IMG/VR virus record: IMGVR_UViG_3300036791_001655
Span: 1-49,705 of that record
DNA: 49,705 nucleotides
Source of the DNA: a virus
Strand: one strand, 5' to 3'
The position numbers and the translations under genes are program-made. The notes under the pieces are model-generated. The model did not search any database. It was not told where the DNA came from and saw nothing but the letters and a program-made list of their open reading frames with translations. This document shows positions 49,039 to 49,705 of this stretch, piece after piece. The stretch's first letter is position 1; every line of letters begins with the position of its first letter.

Positions 49039-49705
49039 ATGGCTGATGATATCAGAGTCATAATCTCTCCCCCGGTCACCCAGATTAACTCGATCCCGGA
49101 TGGAACCGTTAAAAGCGGCTCCGTCATTTCAACTAATGTGGCTGATCCTGTCTCGCCTGCGACCGGTTCGGTCGCAACTTACAGTTCCACGTCCGACAAA
49201 CGTTTCCACGACAAAAACGAGGCCGGAGTTGTGGGGACAACCATTGTCGCCCGGGTTGGAACAGCCAATAATTTTGTGAGCGGTATTTCTCCTGCCGGAG
49301 TTCTCTCTTTTGCTGTTCCGTCAGCACTTGCCAATATCATTACCCCAGGAACAATCGGTTCACCGACACTTACCCCGGTCATAACATATAACGCCCAAGG
49401 ACTCATTACCGGGGTTGTAAGCGCAAGCACCACTCCGTCCCTTCCTAATATCATCACTGCTGGGAACGCCGGTTCAGCTCTCCTCATACCTGTAATAACA
49501 TATAATGCTCAGGGACTCATTAGCGCAATTTCAACTGCGCCAAACACCGGGGACTGGTCGGTTGCCAAGGTCAGCGGTGCCGATGTGACTACGACCGGAC
49601 AAGTCCTGGTAGATATTACCGGTCTGGTTAGCGTTCCACTTCTTCCGAGCACTCTTTACCAGATCTGGGCCACTCTACTTTCTACCACGACCTCCGATGT
49701 CGCCG
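49039..49705 (+). CDS. Tail fibre-like protein, N-terminal part (gene continues at base 1)
   Basis: Starting at ATG 49039, the frame stays open to the last base: 222 codons plus one base. The protein is T, S, V and G rich. It holds two copies of a repeated unit, PVITYNAQGLI, each about 35 residues apart and preceded by (P/A)NIIT(P/A)G, as in fibre shafts. Joined to 1-308 in the same frame it gives about 325 residues. The next fibre gene begins 8 bases after that stop. Binding function is inferred from composition and position. Confidence 0.7.
   Translation, partial: MADDIRVIISPPVTQINSIPDGTVKSGSVISTNVADPVSPATGSVATYSSTSDKRFHDKNEAGVVGTTIVARVGTANNFVSGISPAGVLSFAVPSALANIITPGTIGSPTLTPVITYNAQGLITGVVSASTTPSLPNIITAGNAGSALLIPVITYNAQGLISAISTAPNTGDWSVAKVSGADVTTTGQVLVDITGLVSVPLLPSTLYQIWATLLSTTTSDVA

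Noticed and set aside
1-49705. Temperate phage (integrase, repressor, att sites)
   Set aside because: I see no integrase or CI-like repressor in the window; the content looks lytic, though a host-dependent lifestyle cannot be excluded.
1-49705. tRNA or rRNA genes
   Set aside because: No cloverleaf or rRNA segment was noticed, but a tRNA scan program was not available.

Overview
This window looks like the whole genome of an uncultured tailed double-stranded DNA bacteriophage, cut open inside a tail gene. A coding frame open at the right end (49039 to 49705) continues in the same frame into the open frame at the left end (1 to 308), so the two ends join as a circle or circular permutation. The virion set fits a short-tailed, podovirus-like particle. 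It has small and large terminase, a 782-residue portal, scaffold, major capsid protein, a propeller-like neck or tail protein, tail fibre and tailspike proteins, and three internal virion protein candidates, one of 2192 residues. I see no tape measure, tail sheath, integrase, repressor, DNA polymerase, RNA polymerase or tRNA gene. The best promoters have sigma70-like boxes (TTGACA with 16-18 bp spacing), so the host has an ordinary sigma70-type polymerase. The host itself cannot be named from sequence. A GH75 chitosanase-like lysis candidate and a BT4734/VirE_N-like primase are the least usual parts.

Layout. (1) Rightward late block, 39360 through the joint to 22291: terS, a small HELME protein, terL, small zinc-cluster proteins, portal, scaffold, a hairpin, a promoter and a structured leader, major capsid, tail fibres, tailspike, a lysis cassette (holin candidate, GH75 enzyme, proline-rich protein, second membrane protein), neck and tail proteins, internal virion proteins, the giant protein, and an ATP-grasp enzyme. 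(2) Leftward block A, 36683 down to 27920: about thirty small, tightly overlapping early genes, among them a RecB/Cas4-type nuclease, an HNH-AP2 homing endonuclease, C2H2 and other zinc proteins, and several tiny membrane proteins. It ends at a strong terminator at 27853-27883. (3) Leftward block B, from a promoter at 27674-27701 down to 22288: a zinc protein, a primase-helicase fusion, a cluster of TGCAAG repeats that is a good origin candidate, and a three-domain glycosyltransferase-methyltransferase protein. It meets the late block tail to tail. (4) A separate rightward unit, 36818-38897: a MoxR/CobS-type AAA+ ATPase and a zincin-VWA protein, closed by its own terminator.

How it may work together. 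Three leftward promoters (36712-36739, 36121-36149, 33277-33305) carry a similar partly palindromic site, CCAAGCAGCTTGG-like, in the spacer between -35 and -10, suggesting one regulator of the early genes. Replication probably uses the phage primase-helicase at the repeat cluster plus host polymerase. The most interesting parts are the AAA+/VWA-metallopeptidase pair, the giant internal protein with a GHKL ATPase domain and a HExxH peptidase motif, the repeat cluster, the structured capsid leader with a coupled mini-ORF, and the shared spacer operator. Two early genes appear frameshifted.
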